From assembly GCA_965213855.1 (NCBI GenBank), contig CBDCAA010000007.1, positions 186,001 to 250,000 on the forward strand: a DNA stretch of 64,000 nt. The letters are read 5' to 3'. Positions within the stretch are counted from its first letter, which is position 1, and the number at the start of each line of letters is the position of its first letter. Source of the stretch: JBBROS01 sp965213855. Its GTDB lineage: Bacteria; Pseudomonadota; Alphaproteobacteria; Acetobacterales; Acetobacteraceae. Both the position numbers and the translations under genes were made by a program. Of this stretch, positions 1 through 7,238 are shown piece after piece. The notes under the pieces are model-generated. The model was not told the DNA's origin, ran no database searches, and saw nothing but the letters and a program-made list of their open reading frames with translations.

Positions 1-1
1 A

Positions 2-2563
2 TTCGCGGCGCTGGCGGCCGAGATGGGCGCCGATGACCCGCGCGCGGCGGCCGAGGGATTCCTGCGCATCGCCGTCGCCAACATGGCCAACGCGATCAAG
101 CAGGTCAGCGTGCAGAAGGGCCACGACCCCAGCCGGTTCGCGCTGCAGTGCTTCGGCGGCGCCGGCGGGCAGCATGCGTGCCTGGTGGCGGATGCGCTGG
201 GGATGGAGACGGTGTTCATCCATCCCTATGCCGGCGTGCTGAGCGCGTACGGGATGGGGCTTGCGGACCAGATCCTGCTGCGTGAACAGGCGGTGGAGCG
301 GGCGTTCGAGGCGGAGGCCCTTCTGTCGCTGCACCAGGTCGCGGACCAGCTTGGCGAGGCCGCGCGGGCCGGGCTTGCCGCGCAGGGGGCCGACCCGGCC
401 CGGATCGCGGTCACGCGCTCCGTGCACCTGCGCTATGCCGGGACCGAGGCGGCGCTGCCGGTGCCACTGACCGAGCATTCACCCACGCTCGAGGCGTTCA
501 CCGCCGCCCACCGTGCGCGGTTCGGCTTCGCGACGCCGGAGCGCCCGGTTGTCGCCGAGCTGGTCGCGGTTGAGGCCGTCGCTCCCGGCGAGGCCGTGCG
601 CGAACCGGCCCTGGCCGCGCGGGTAAATGGGGCGCCCGAAGCGGTCGACACGGTGCCGATGTGGAGCGGGGGCGCCGAGCATGCGACGCCGGTGTTCGAG
701 CGCACGGGGCTGCTGGCGGGCGACCGGCTGACCGGGCCGGCGCTGGTGCGGGAGGCAAACGCGACGACGGTGATCGAGCCGGGGTGGGCGGCGGAGGTGA
801 CGGCGCAGGATCATATGGTGTTGCGGCGGGTTGCTCCGCTTCGTTCCGAGGCGGCCGTGCTGGCGGACGGGCTACCCACCCCCGGCCCCTCCCTCGGAGG
901 GAAGGGAGACGGGAGGGCGGATCCGATCTTGCTGGAGTTGTTCAACAATCTATTCATGAACGTGGCGGAGCAGACTGGTGCGGTGCTGCAGAATACTTCG
1001 CTGAGCGTCAACATCAAGGAACGGCTGGACTTCTCTTGTGCGATTTTCGATGCGGAGGGCGGCCTGGTGGCGAACGCGCCGCATGTGCCGGTGCACTTGG
1101 GCGCCATGGGGGAGAGCGTGCGGACCGTGATCCGCAGCCGTGGCGGGGCGCTGCGCCCCGGGGACGTCGTCGCGCTGAACAACCCGTTCAATGGCGGCAC
1201 GCATCTGCCGGACGTGACGGTGATCACGCCCGTGTTCGACGCCGAGGGCGGGGCCATCCAGTTCTTCGTGGGCAGCCGCGGCCACCATGCGGACATTGGC
1301 GGCCTGACCCCGGGGAGCACGCCGCCGGACAGCCGCACGCTGGAGGACGAGGGGGTCGTGATCGACGACTTCCTGCTCGTGAATGCCGGGGCGTTCCAGG
1401 AAGCGCCGTTCCGCGCGTTGTTGGCGGGCGCGAAATACCCGGCCCGCAGCCCGGACGTGAACGTGGCCGACATCAAGGCGCAGGTCGCGGCCAACCAGCG
1501 CGGCGTGCAGGAGCTGGGCCGGGTTGTGCAGCAGTTCGGCTGGGCGACGGTGAAGGCCTACATGGGCCACGTGATGGACAACGCCGAGGCGGGGGTCCGC
1601 CGGGTGCTGGAGCGGATCGGCGACGGCGCGTTCGACTACACCATGGACGACGGCGCGCCGCTCCGCGTTGCCGTCACGGTGGACCGCGTATCCCGCACCG
1701 CGACGGTGGACTTCACCGGCACCGGGCCGCGGTCGCCGGGCAACTTCAACGCGCCCCCCGCCGTGACCCGCGCCGTTGTGCTGTACGTGTTCCGCTGCCT
1801 GGTCGGCGAGGATATTCCACTCAACGACGGCTGCCTGAAGCCGATCCGCATCGTGCTGCCCCCCGGCACCTTCCTGAGCCCGGCGCCCGGCGCGGCCGTC
1901 GTGGCGGGGAACACGGAGGTGAGCCAGGCCGTGTGCAACGCGCTGTTCGGCGCGCTCGGCCGGCTCGCCTGCAGCCAGGCGACCATGAACAACGTCGTCT
2001 TCGGGGACGCGACCCGCCAATACTACGAGACGATCTGCGGCGGCATGGGCGCCGGACCCGGCAACGACGGCGCGTCGGCCATCCAGACCCATATGACCAA
2101 CACCCGCATGACCGACCCCGAAGTGCTGGAGCTGCGCTACCCGGTCCGCCTCGAGACGTTCGCGATCCGCCGCGGCTCCGGCGGCGCCGGCGCCCGCCGC
2201 GGCGGCGACGGCGCCATCCGCCGCATCCGCTTCGCCGAGCCGATGACAATGGTGGTGGTCGCCAGCCGCCGGGACGTCGCGCCGTTCGGCCTGGACGGGG
2301 GGGCGGATGGCGCGCCGGGGCACCAATGGGTCGAGCGGGCGGATGGCAGCACGACGGTCATGGGCGGGCGCAGCCGCGCCGAGCTGCTCCCGGGCGACGT
2401 GTTCGTCATCGAGACGCCGGGGGGTGGAGGGTTTGGTTTTCCTCCCCTCCCTTCCACGGAAGGGCCGGAGCGGGGCGACCGCAGCGCGCCCACCGGCGAC
2501 CGGAGCTCCTGCAGCGGTTCACCCACCCCTAACCCCTCAGTTTCAGGGAGGGGGACTGGATGA
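2..2563 (+). CDS. HyuA-HyuB fusion, hydantoinase/5-oxoprolinase family (5' truncated)
   Basis: The reading frame is already open at the window edge, so only the last 853 residues are visible. Residues up to about 270 are the C-terminal part of a HyuA (hydantoinase A/oxoprolinase, ATP-binding) domain, with a typical stretch CFGGAGGQHACLVADALGM. From about residue 305 to 805 follows a complete HyuB domain (LLELFNNLFMNVAEQTG, then GNTEVSQAV and GGMGAGPGNDG). The family uses ATP to open cyclic amides such as 5-oxoproline, hydantoin or N-methylhydantoin; the substrate here is unknown. A palindromic repeat is translated inside the linker between the two domains, and the last 45 residues are low-complexity sequence encoded by two further repeats. 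The stop overlaps the livH start (ATGA), so the enzyme is coupled to a Liv-type importer. Family assignment is firm; substrate is inference. Confidence 0.9.
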   Translation, partial: FAALAAEMGADDPRAAAEGFLRIAVANMANAIKQVSVQKGHDPSRFALQCFGGAGGQHACLVADALGMETVFIHPYAGVLSAYGMGLADQILLREQAVERAFEAEALLSLHQVADQLGEAARAGLAAQGADPARIAVTRSVHLRYAGTEAALPVPLTEHSPTLEAFTAAHRARFGFATPERPVVAELVAVEAVAPGEAVREPALAARVNGAPEAVDTVPMWSGGAEHATPVFERTGLLAGDRLTGPALVREANATTVIEPGWAAEVTAQDHMVLRRVAPLRSEAAVLADGLPTPGPSLGGKGDGRADPILLELFNNLFMNVAEQTGAVLQNTSLSVNIKERLDFSCAIFDAEGGLVANAPHVPVHLGAMGESVRTVIRSRGGALRPGDVVALNNPFNGGTHLPDVTVITPVFDAEGGAIQFFVGSRGHHADIGGLTPGSTPPDSRTLEDEGVVIDDFLLVNAGAFQEAPFRALLAGAKYPARSPDVNVADIKAQVAANQRGVQELGRVVQQFGWATVKAYMGHVMDNAEAGVRRVLERIGDGAFDYTMDDGAPLRVAVTVDRVSRTATVDFTGTGPRSPGNFNAPPAVTRAVVLYVFRCLVGEDIPLNDGCLKPIRIVLPPGTFLSPAPGAAVVAGNTEVSQAVCNALFGALGRLACSQATMNNVVFGDATRQYYETICGGMGAGPGNDGASAIQTHMTNTRMTDPEVLELRYPVRLETFAIRRGSGGAGARRGGDGAIRRIRFAEPMTMVVVASRRDVAPFGLDGGADGAPGHQWVERADGSTTVMGGRSRAELLPGDVFVIETPGGGGFGFPPLPSTEGPERGDRSAPTGDRSSCSGSPTPNPSVSGRGTG
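873..914. repeat. Palindromic repeat (type A) at the HyuA-HyuB junction
   Basis: The element reads ACCCACCC-CCGGCCCC-TCCCTC-G-GAGGGA-AGGGAGAC, with a 6-bp stem (890-895 and 897-902). It has the same ACCCACCC left flank and GAGGGA right arm as the copies at 2521-2556 and 4517-4551. It lies in frame within the linker of the fused gene and is translated as LPTPGPSLGGKGDGR. Confidence 0.65.
2441..2470. repeat. Palindromic repeat near the HyuB C-terminus
   Basis: The stem CCCTTCC / GGAAGGG (2449-2455 and 2458-2464) with a 2-base loop is flanked by C-rich and G-rich tracts. It is translated into the non-conserved tail of HyuB. Related to, but more diverged than, the other elements of this region. 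Confidence 0.45.
2521..2556. repeat. Palindromic repeat (type A) overlapping the livH ribosome-binding site
   Basis: Left flank ACCCACCCCTAACCCC, arms CCCCTC (2533-2538) and GAGGGG (2548-2553). The right arm is the Shine-Dalgarno of livH (ATG 2560). Confidence 0.6.
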
Positions 2564-3432
2564 TCGAACAGATCGCCCAGGCCCTCGTCAGCGGGCTGCT
2601 GATGGGGTTGATCTATGCGCTGGTCGCGGCCGGGTTGAGCCTGATCTTCGGGCTGATGGACGTGGTGAACTTCGCCCACGGCGAGATGCTGATGCTGGCG
2701 ATGTATGCCGCCGTCGTCACGTTCGGTCTGACTGGGCTCGACCCGCTGCTCATGCTGCCGATCGTCTGCGTGGTGATGTTCGCGCTCGGCTGGGGCGTCT
2801 ATCGCGGCATCATCGCCCGGGCGCTGGGGGTGCGGTTCAACCGCGGCATGGTGCAGATCTTCGCCACGTTCGGCCTGGCGATCTTCATCCGCGGCGCCGC
2901 GCAGTTCGTGTTCGGCGGCGACTTCAAGAGCATCTCCGGCACCTGGTTCACCGGCCGCACCGTCCAGGTGCTGGGCATCTACGTGCCGATGCCGCAGCTG
3001 GCCGCGAGCGTCGTCTGCCTGGTCGCCTTCGCCGGCCTGCTGCTCATCGGCCGGACCGAGTTCGGCCGCGCGCTGGAAGCCACCCGCGAGGACCGGGACG
3101 CGGTTGCGCTGATCGGCATCGACCGCGACCGCATCTTCGCGCTCGGCTGGGGCCTGGGTGTCGGCACCGTCGGCGTAGCCGGGGTCATGCTGATCGCGTT
3201 CTACTACGTCTCACCCACCGTCGGCGCCAACTTCGCGCTGATCGCGTACGTGACGGTCGCGCTGGGCGGGTTCGGCTCGATCCTGGGCGCGCTCGTGGCG
3301 GGGGTGGTCATCGGGGAAGTGGAGGCCGTCACCGCGCTGGTGCTGGAGCCGAGCCTGAAGCAGGTGGGCATGTTCGCCGTGTATCTGGCGGTGCTGATGG
3401 TGCGGCCGCGCGGGCTGTTCGGGAAGATATGA
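2560..3432 (+). CDS. Branched-chain amino acid type ABC permease, LivH family
   Basis: This 290-residue, very hydrophobic protein has the LivH layout: an N-terminal membrane segment followed by the hallmark GLSLIFGLMDVVNFAHGEML near residues 25-44, then further helices. It would form half of the inner-membrane channel of a HAAT-family importer with the next gene product. The ATG lies in the ATGA overlap with the HyuAB gene, and an excellent Shine-Dalgarno (GGGAGGGGG, 8 nt upstream) is provided by the right arm of a palindromic repeat. Genetic coupling to HyuAB suggests that the solute is a cyclic amide or its open product rather than leucine. No solute-binding protein of this family is visible; it may lie upstream of the window. 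Confidence 0.92.
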   Translation: MIEQIAQALVSGLLMGLIYALVAAGLSLIFGLMDVVNFAHGEMLMLAMYAAVVTFGLTGLDPLLMLPIVCVVMFALGWGVYRGIIARALGVRFNRGMVQIFATFGLAIFIRGAAQFVFGGDFKSISGTWFTGRTVQVLGIYVPMPQLAASVVCLVAFAGLLLIGRTEFGRALEATREDRDAVALIGIDRDRIFALGWGLGVGTVGVAGVMLIAFYYVSPTVGANFALIAYVTVALGGFGSILGALVAGVVIGEVEAVTALVLEPSLKQVGMFAVYLAVLMVRPRGLFGKI

Positions 3433-3454
3433 TGGACCGTGCTGTTTCCAAGAA

Positions 3455-3492
3455 CCCTCACCCCGGCCCTCTCCCGCAGGCGGGAGAGGGAG
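3455..3492. repeat. Palindromic repeat (type B) upstream of livM
   Basis: Perfect 11-bp arms CCCTCTCCCGC (3467-3477) and GCGGGAGAGGG (3480-3490) with a 2-base loop, preceded by CCCTCACCCCGG. This form is a common extragenic palindrome type in proteobacteria. Its right arm forms the ribosome-binding site of GTG 3495. Confidence 0.75.
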
Positions 3493-3494
3493 CA

Positions 3495-4475
3495 GTGCTG
3501 CGCGACAACGCGATCCTGCGGGGGCGACGGCGGGAGCTGGCGATCGGCGCTGTCGTCCTGGTGGGGCTCGCGGCGCTGCCGTGGCTGGTGCACGACGTCT
3601 ATGCGCAGAACCTGATCATCATCACGCTGCTGTTCGCCGGGCTGAGCCAGGCGTGGAACGTGCTGGGCGGGTATTGCGGGCAGATCAGCCTCGGGCATTC
3701 ACTGTATCTGGGCATCGGCGCCTACGTCTCGACCTTGCTGTTCCTGAACCTCGGCGTGCCACCGACGGTGGGCATGTTCGTGGGCGCCGCCGCGGCCGGG
3801 CTGTGCGCGCTACTGGTCGGCTGGCCCTGCTTCCGCCTCAGCGGGCACTACTACGCCATCGCGACGGTCGTCGTCGGCGAGATCGGCTATTTGCTGTTCC
3901 TCAACTGGGACTTCGTCGGCGCCGCGACCGGCCTCTATGTCCCGTTCAAGGGCGAGAGCCTCGTCAACCTCGCCTTCCGCACCAGCAAGATGCCGTTCCA
4001 CTACGTCGTGCTCGCCTTCCTGACGCTCACCTGGGTCGTTGCCTGGCTGGTCGAGGGGAGCCGGTGGGGGTTTTCCTGGCGCGCGGTGCGGGACGACGTC
4101 GTCGCGGCCCGCTCATTGGCGGTACGGGTGTTCCCGTCGAAGATGGCGGCGGCGGCGATCAGCGGCGGGCTGACCGGGATGGGGGGCGCCATCTATGCGC
4201 AGTACGTCGGCTACATCGACCCGGACAGCATCCTGTCGGGGCAGCTCAGCATCCTGATTGCGCTGCCGGCGGTGCTGGGCGGGGTCGGCACGCTGTGGGG
4301 TCCGCTGCTGGGTGCGGCGCTGCTGATCCCGCTCTCGGAGCTGACGCGCAGCTACCTGGGCGGCAGCGGGCAGGGCGTCGACCTGATGATCTATGGCGGG
4401 CTGATCGTGGTGGTGTCGCTGGCGCGGCCGGCAGGGATCGTGAGCCTGTTCGGCACGCGGCGGGGGGTGGCGTGA
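3495..4475 (+). CDS. Branched-chain amino acid type ABC permease, LivM family
   Basis: LivM-type permease with the family landmark WNVLGGYCGQISLGHSLYLG near residues 45-65 and about nine membrane helices. I place the start at GTG 3495 (326 residues): it gives a normal LivM N-terminus (short basic segment, then first helix) and is preceded by GGGAGAGGGAGC, which is the right arm of a palindromic repeat. An ATG at 3429 (overlapping the livH stop) is also in frame, but would translate the repeat into a 22-residue leader of the type PHPGPLPQAGEG that is characteristic of such elements rather than of the protein. Partner of the preceding LivH-like permease. Confidence 0.9.
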   Translation: MLRDNAILRGRRRELAIGAVVLVGLAALPWLVHDVYAQNLIIITLLFAGLSQAWNVLGGYCGQISLGHSLYLGIGAYVSTLLFLNLGVPPTVGMFVGAAAAGLCALLVGWPCFRLSGHYYAIATVVVGEIGYLLFLNWDFVGAATGLYVPFKGESLVNLAFRTSKMPFHYVVLAFLTLTWVVAWLVEGSRWGFSWRAVRDDVVAARSLAVRVFPSKMAAAAISGGLTGMGGAIYAQYVGYIDPDSILSGQLSILIALPAVLGGVGTLWGPLLGAALLIPLSELTRSYLGGSGQGVDLMIYGGLIVVVSLARPAGIVSLFGTRRGVA

Positions 4476-4516
4476 CCGGCTCGTGGCTTCGCGTGTCTCG
4501 TTGGTGGGCGGGGCGA

Positions 4517-4551
4517 CCCACCCCTGACCCGTCCCTCAGAGCGAGGGAGAC
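4517..4551. repeat. Palindromic repeat (type A) upstream of livG
   Basis: ACCCACCCCTGACCCG followed by arms TCCCTC (4532-4537) and GAGGGA (4543-4548). It occupies nearly half of the 79-bp livM-livG gap, and its right arm is the Shine-Dalgarno of livG (ATG 4555). Confidence 0.65.
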
Positions 4552-4554
4552 CTG

Positions 4555-5277
4555 ATGGCGTTCTTGGAGGTGGATGGTGTCACCAAGACGTTCGGCGGCG
4601 TCGCCGCCAACGTGGACGTTTCATTCACCGTGGCCGAGGGCGAGATCCTCGGCCTCATCGGCCCCAACGGAGCCGGCAAGACCAGCCTGTTCAACTCGAT
4701 CGGCGGCGAGGTCTCGCCCGATCGCGGCGAGGTCCGGCTGCTCGGCAAGCGGACCAGCGGCATGGGGCCGGTGGCGTGCGCTCGGGCGGGGATCGCGCGG
4801 ACGTTCCAGGTGGTGCGCAGTTTCGACAGCATGACGGTGCTGGAGAACGTCATGGTGGGCGCCTTCGCCCACGGAGTGCGCGCGCGGGCCGCCATGCGCG
4901 TCGCCGACGAGGTGCTGGCGTTCTGCGGGCTCGAGGGCCGGGTCGACAGTCCGGCGCACCAGCTCACGCCACCGGAGAAGCGGCGGCTCGAGATCGCCCG
5001 GGCGCTGGCGACGCGGCCCCGCGTGCTGCTGCTGGACGAGATGCTGACCGGCCTTACGCCCACCGAGGCCGCCGCCGGCGTCGCGCTGGTCCGTGCCGTG
5101 CGCGACCAGGGGATCACGGTGTTGATGGTGGAGCACGTGATGGAGATCGTGCTGCCGCTGGTGGACCGCGCCGTGGTGCTCAATCTCGGCCGCGTGCTGA
5201 TGCAGGGCTCGCCGGCCGAGGTGGTCCGCCATCCGGACGTGATCCGCGCCTATCTGGGAGACCGGTATGCCGCCTGA
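4555..5277 (+). CDS. ABC ATPase, LivG family
   Basis: This 240-residue ATPase has Walker A GPNGAGKT at 36-43 and Walker B ending LLLDE at 158-162. The signature motif is divergent: LTPPEKRRLEIARAL (137-151) replaces the usual LSGGQ-like sequence, and the residue after DE is Met instead of Pro. LivG proteins tolerate such changes, so the protein is probably active with its LivF partner. The ATG is preceded by GAGGGAGA with a 5-nt spacer, again from the right arm of a palindromic repeat. The C-terminus overlaps the start of the next ATPase by 11 nt, implying translational coupling. Confidence 0.92.
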   Translation: MAFLEVDGVTKTFGGVAANVDVSFTVAEGEILGLIGPNGAGKTSLFNSIGGEVSPDRGEVRLLGKRTSGMGPVACARAGIARTFQVVRSFDSMTVLENVMVGAFAHGVRARAAMRVADEVLAFCGLEGRVDSPAHQLTPPEKRRLEIARALATRPRVLLLDEMLTGLTPTEAAAGVALVRAVRDQGITVLMVEHVMEIVLPLVDRAVVLNLGRVLMQGSPAEVVRHPDVIRAYLGDRYAA

Positions 5278-5992
5278 GCCCGGGCCGGAGCTGCTGCGTC
5301 TGGATGGCGTGTCCGCCAGCTACCGCGGCCTGGCGGCATTGACCGGGGTAGACCTGAGCGTGCGCGCCGGGGAGATCGTCGCCGTGGTGGGCGCGAACGG
5401 CGCCGGCAAGAGCACGTTGCTGCGCGCGATCGCCGGGCAGGTCGCGACGCAGGGGGCGATCACGTTCGCCGGCCAGCCGCTCACGCGCGTGGCCCCGCAT
5501 CTGATCACGCGCGCCGGCGTCGGGCTGGTGCCGGAAGGCCGCCGCCTGTTCCCCCGCCTCTCGGTCGAGGACAACCTCCGCCTCGGCGCCTACGCCCGCC
5601 GCGGCGACCCGGCGCGCTTCGCCCCGCTCGAGCTGGTGTTCAGCCTGTTTCCCCGGCTGCAGGAACGGCTGCCGCAGCGGGCCGAGACGCTGTCGGGCGG
5701 GGAGCAGCAGATGCTGGCGATAGGCCGCGCGCTGATGACGCAGCCGCGCCTGTTGATGCTGGACGAGCCGAGCCAGGGCATCGCGCCCAAGCTCGTCGAC
5801 GATATCCTGGCCGCGGTCGGGCGCATCCGCGATCTGGGCACGACGGTGCTGTTGGTGGAGCAGCGCCTGGCCGAGGCGCTGGAGCTGTCCGACCGCGCCT
5901 ACGTGCTGCAGACGGGGCGGATCGTGATGGAAGGCCCGGCGGCCGAGATCGCCGGCAACGCCGACGTGCGCCGGGCCTACCTGGGCATGTAG
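5267..5992 (+). CDS. ABC ATPase, LivF family
   Basis: Second nucleotide-binding subunit of the importer (241 residues): Walker A GANGAGKST near 43-51, canonical signature LSGGEQQMLAIGRALM and Walker B LLMLDEPSQGIAP, which is the classic LivF pattern. It has no frameshift and a normal length. It closes the hyuAB-livHMGF operon. The stop at 5992 is followed only 2 nt later by the end of a convergent gene, so there is little room for a terminator between them. Confidence 0.93.
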   Translation: MPPEPGPELLRLDGVSASYRGLAALTGVDLSVRAGEIVAVVGANGAGKSTLLRAIAGQVATQGAITFAGQPLTRVAPHLITRAGVGLVPEGRRLFPRLSVEDNLRLGAYARRGDPARFAPLELVFSLFPRLQERLPQRAETLSGGEQQMLAIGRALMTQPRLLMLDEPSQGIAPKLVDDILAAVGRIRDLGTTVLLVEQRLAEALELSDRAYVLQTGRIVMEGPAAEIAGNADVRRAYLGM

Positions 5993-5994
5993 CG

Positions 5995-6237
5995 TCAGCC
6001 GACCTGCTTGACGCCCCACTCGTCGCGCGCCTGGCTGCCGGTGCGGTTGAGCACGATCTTGCCGTCCTGTACGGCGCCGACGGAGTCGATATGGATGTAG
6101 TGGTGCTCGCCGCCGGATGCCGGGTCCTGCTTGGCCAGCTTCAGGCGTTGCCCGTCCATGTGGTCGAACGTGCCGACGTGCTCGTGGTCGGAGCCGACCA
6201 CCTCCATGTGTTCCTTGAGCTGGCTGGTGTCGATCAT
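5995..6237 (-). CDS. DUF2171 family small soluble protein
   Basis: An 80-residue protein of the DUF2171 group: MIDTSQLKEHMEVVGSDHEH, then HYIHIDSVGAVQDGKIVLNR. The family has a PRC-barrel-like beta fold and is often annotated as general-stress or hypothetical; no biochemical role is established. The start is the ATG at 6237, with GTGAGGAC a few bases upstream; a GTG four codons further upstream is in frame but overlaps that ribosome-binding site. It is convergent with the Liv operon and is probably monocistronic. Confidence 0.8.
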   Translation of the reverse strand: MIDTSQLKEHMEVVGSDHEHVGTFDHMDGQRLKLAKQDPASGGEHHYIHIDSVGAVQDGKIVLNRTGSQARDEWGVKQVG

Positions 6238-6351
6238 GCGTGTCCTCACGGCAAGGGTGTGGGAGCCGAACGCGGCGGCGTGTCCCGGGTCGCGCCGGCC
6301 CGGGCCGGGCGCTATGACGTTTTGCTGAGCCGCCGGGTGCCGGGCAGCGTG

Positions 6352-7134
6352 CTAGCCGGGGTCGAGGCCTCTGGCGCGCAGCGCCGCGCCGGCTTCCGGT
6401 CCGGCGAGGTAGCGCAGGAGCGCGGCGGCGCGCGCCGGGTCGGAGGCGGTCGCCCCCACCCCGGCCGTCAGCACGACATAGCTCTGTACCTCGGCGGGCA
6501 GCGGCCCGACCAACTCGATCCCTGCGACCGCCTGCAGCTCCGGGATGAGCTGCGCGGCCATCGCAGCCTCGCCGTTCGCGACCAGCGCGCCGACGGGTCC
6601 GCCGGGCAACGTGTGCGCCTTGGCGCGCACCGTGTCGCCAAGGCCGATCCGGTCGAGGGCGGCAAGGAAGGCCTGCCCGCTTTGCCCGCTGGTGGTGTAG
6701 GCGATGGACGGCGTGTCCTGCAGCGCCGTTCGGAACGCGTCGAGCGTCGAGATGTCCGGGTGCGGCGCGCCCTTGGCCACCGCAATGCCGATGCCGGCGC
6801 GGGCGACGGTGCGGACCGATTGCTCGTCAACCCGGCCCTCCTTGACCAGCTCGGCAATCAGCCCGGGTGTGAGGATCGCGACATCGAACGGCGCGCCGGC
6901 GTCAAGCTTCGCCTTCAGGTTGTTCGCCGTATCGAACGTGAGCACCAGGCGGTCGCCGCTGGCCGCCTCGTACGGCCCGCGCAGCGCGTCCATCGTCGAC
7001 TGCAGGCCGGCCGAACAGAACACGGTGAGCTCCTTCGCGCCCGCCGTGGCCGGGTGCAGCCCCAAGGCGCACGCCGCCACCGCCCCGAGCACCCCCCGGC
7101 CGCCCCACTCCCATCCCGGCATCGTTCCCTGCAC
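6352..7134 (-). CDS. ModA-like extracellular solute-binding protein
   Basis: This 260-residue periplasmic binding protein has a signal peptide (about residues 1-33, ending ATAGA) and the type II binding fold of the molybdate-type SBP group (KELTVFCSAGLQSTMDALRG, later NNLKAKLDAGAPFDVAIL and GEAAMAAQLIPE). Family members bind molybdate, tungstate or other anions, but many uncharacterised members bind other ligands, and the oxyanion contacts cannot be verified by eye. No ModB or ModC permease/ATPase is adjacent, so it is an orphan. It is divergent from the family-5 SBP at 7239, with about 100 bp of shared upstream sequence. Confidence 0.78.
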   Translation of the reverse strand: MQGTMPGWEWGGRGVLGAVAACALGLHPATAGAKELTVFCSAGLQSTMDALRGPYEAASGDRLVLTFDTANNLKAKLDAGAPFDVAILTPGLIAELVKEGRVDEQSVRTVARAGIGIAVAKGAPHPDISTLDAFRTALQDTPSIAYTTSGQSGQAFLAALDRIGLGDTVRAKAHTLPGGPVGALVANGEAAMAAQLIPELQAVAGIELVGPLPAEVQSYVVLTAGVGATASDPARAAALLRYLAGPEAGAALRARGLDPG

Positions 7135-7238
7135 GATTGTTGCGGCGCGACCCTGCCCGGCAAACGGCCGGCTGCCAATGGGAGCGGCACGGCGTGTGCT
7201 TCGCCCGAGACGTCTCGCTCGCCAGAGGAAGGTTCATC

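Noticed and set aside
950..2326. Long open frame antisense to the HyuB domain (about 458 codons)
   Set aside because: In GC-rich DNA the antisense frames of real genes stay open; the translation is Arg/His/Gly-rich with no domain, while the + strand encodes a clear HyuB.
2307..3494. Upstream extension of the livM frame to 2307
   Set aside because: The extension runs through livH in another frame and gives basic low-complexity sequence; family similarity begins only after 3495.
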